64,000 bases of DNA from Saprospiraceae bacterium (GTDB lineage Bacteria; Bacteroidota; Bacteroidia; Chitinophagales; Saprospiraceae): positions 25,567 to 89,566 of the forward strand of contig JABWBR010000007.1 in assembly GCA_013360405.1 (NCBI GenBank), written 5' to 3'. The notes beneath the pieces were generated by a model. The model made no database searches. It was not told where the DNA came from and saw nothing but the letters and a program-made list of their open reading frames with translations. Positions 63,922 to 64,000 of the stretch are shown here, piece after piece (positions within the stretch are counted from its first letter, which is position 1; each line of letters begins with the position of its first letter). The position numbers and the translations under genes were made by a program.

Positions 63922-64000
63922 CGTTAAATCAATCCGACGTTTTTTTGCTTTGGTGAAAGTACGCCCACACTTCGTACCTTTAGTGTACCACCAAAAAAAG
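63922..64000. other. Edge sequence after the cmr1 stop, possible start of an insertion element
   Basis: The 79 bases contain GACGTTAAATCAATCCGACG, followed by a T-run and GGTGAAAGTACG. No coding potential can be judged. The break in cmr1 and this AT-rich leader fit the left end of an IS, but no inverted repeat partner is available in the window. Confidence 0.3.

Overview
The window looks like a chromosomal segment from a member of the Bacteroidota, probably near the Saprospiraceae/Chitinophagales. The evidence is Bacteroidota-type promoters (TTTG, about 19 nt, TANNTTTG), a type IX secretion sorting domain on an FG-GAP repeat protein, a LytS/LytTR pair, tandem imidazolonepropionase-like amidohydrolases and effector-associated-domain (EAD) conflict proteins. 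No rRNA, tRNA or complete CRISPR array is visible.

Layout. 0-0.6 kb: a DUF4143-type ATPase that runs off the left edge. 0.85-6.9 kb: a tight four-gene minus-strand operon made of an unknown 251-aa protein, an EAD1-like/trypsin protease, an EAD1-like/P-loop ATPase and a 995-aa STAND NTPase. I read it as an NTP-dependent biological-conflict (immunity) system, and it is the best candidate here for something new. 7-21.7 kb: an SDR oxidoreductase, then a roughly 13-kb co-directional nitrate respiration cluster (diheme cytochrome c, narG, narH, narJ, narI, a small membrane protein, narK with an inserted barrel-like domain, a TDT-family transporter, an outer-membrane porin, a cysteine-less AhpD-like protein and a hemerythrin). 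Divergent from it is a NorC/NorB-like pair whose NorB has non-canonical metal ligands. No nitrite or nitrous oxide reductase is in view.

24-34 kb: an M13 peptidase lipoprotein, an ABC-2 permease, a 53-aa membrane protein behind a consensus promoter, an exopolysaccharide set (WecA/TagO-like transferase, O-antigen ligase, Wzz, Wzx) and a MacB-like permease. 34-38 kb: mtnA with a class II aldolase (methionine salvage), and an AlkB-type monooxygenase divergent from its likely electron-transfer flavoprotein/[2Fe-2S] reductase. 38.5-39.8 kb: an AT-rich two-gene insert. 40-51.8 kb: membrane proteins, three metal-dependent-hydrolase-like proteins, a secreted FG-GAP protein and a LytS/LytTR two-component system.

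51.8-64 kb: a DUF433 antitoxin with a truncated PIN-like toxin, an EAD11-like membrane-anchored protein, a TMTC-like TPR glycosyltransferase, a GH3/beta-lactamase fusion, an AT-rich SH3-like gene flanked by inverted repeats, ugd, a possible small toxin/immunity pair, and the start of a type III-B CRISPR locus (cas6, then a cmr1 that stops after 85 codons at the right edge).

From about 36 kb rightward, intergenic gaps carry a distinctive class of element: short tandem units (7, 10 or 14 nt), often folded into imperfect inverted repeats. They sit beside, and sometimes overlap, stop or start codons. One such element lies in frame inside the signal-peptide region of the GH3/beta-lactamase gene.
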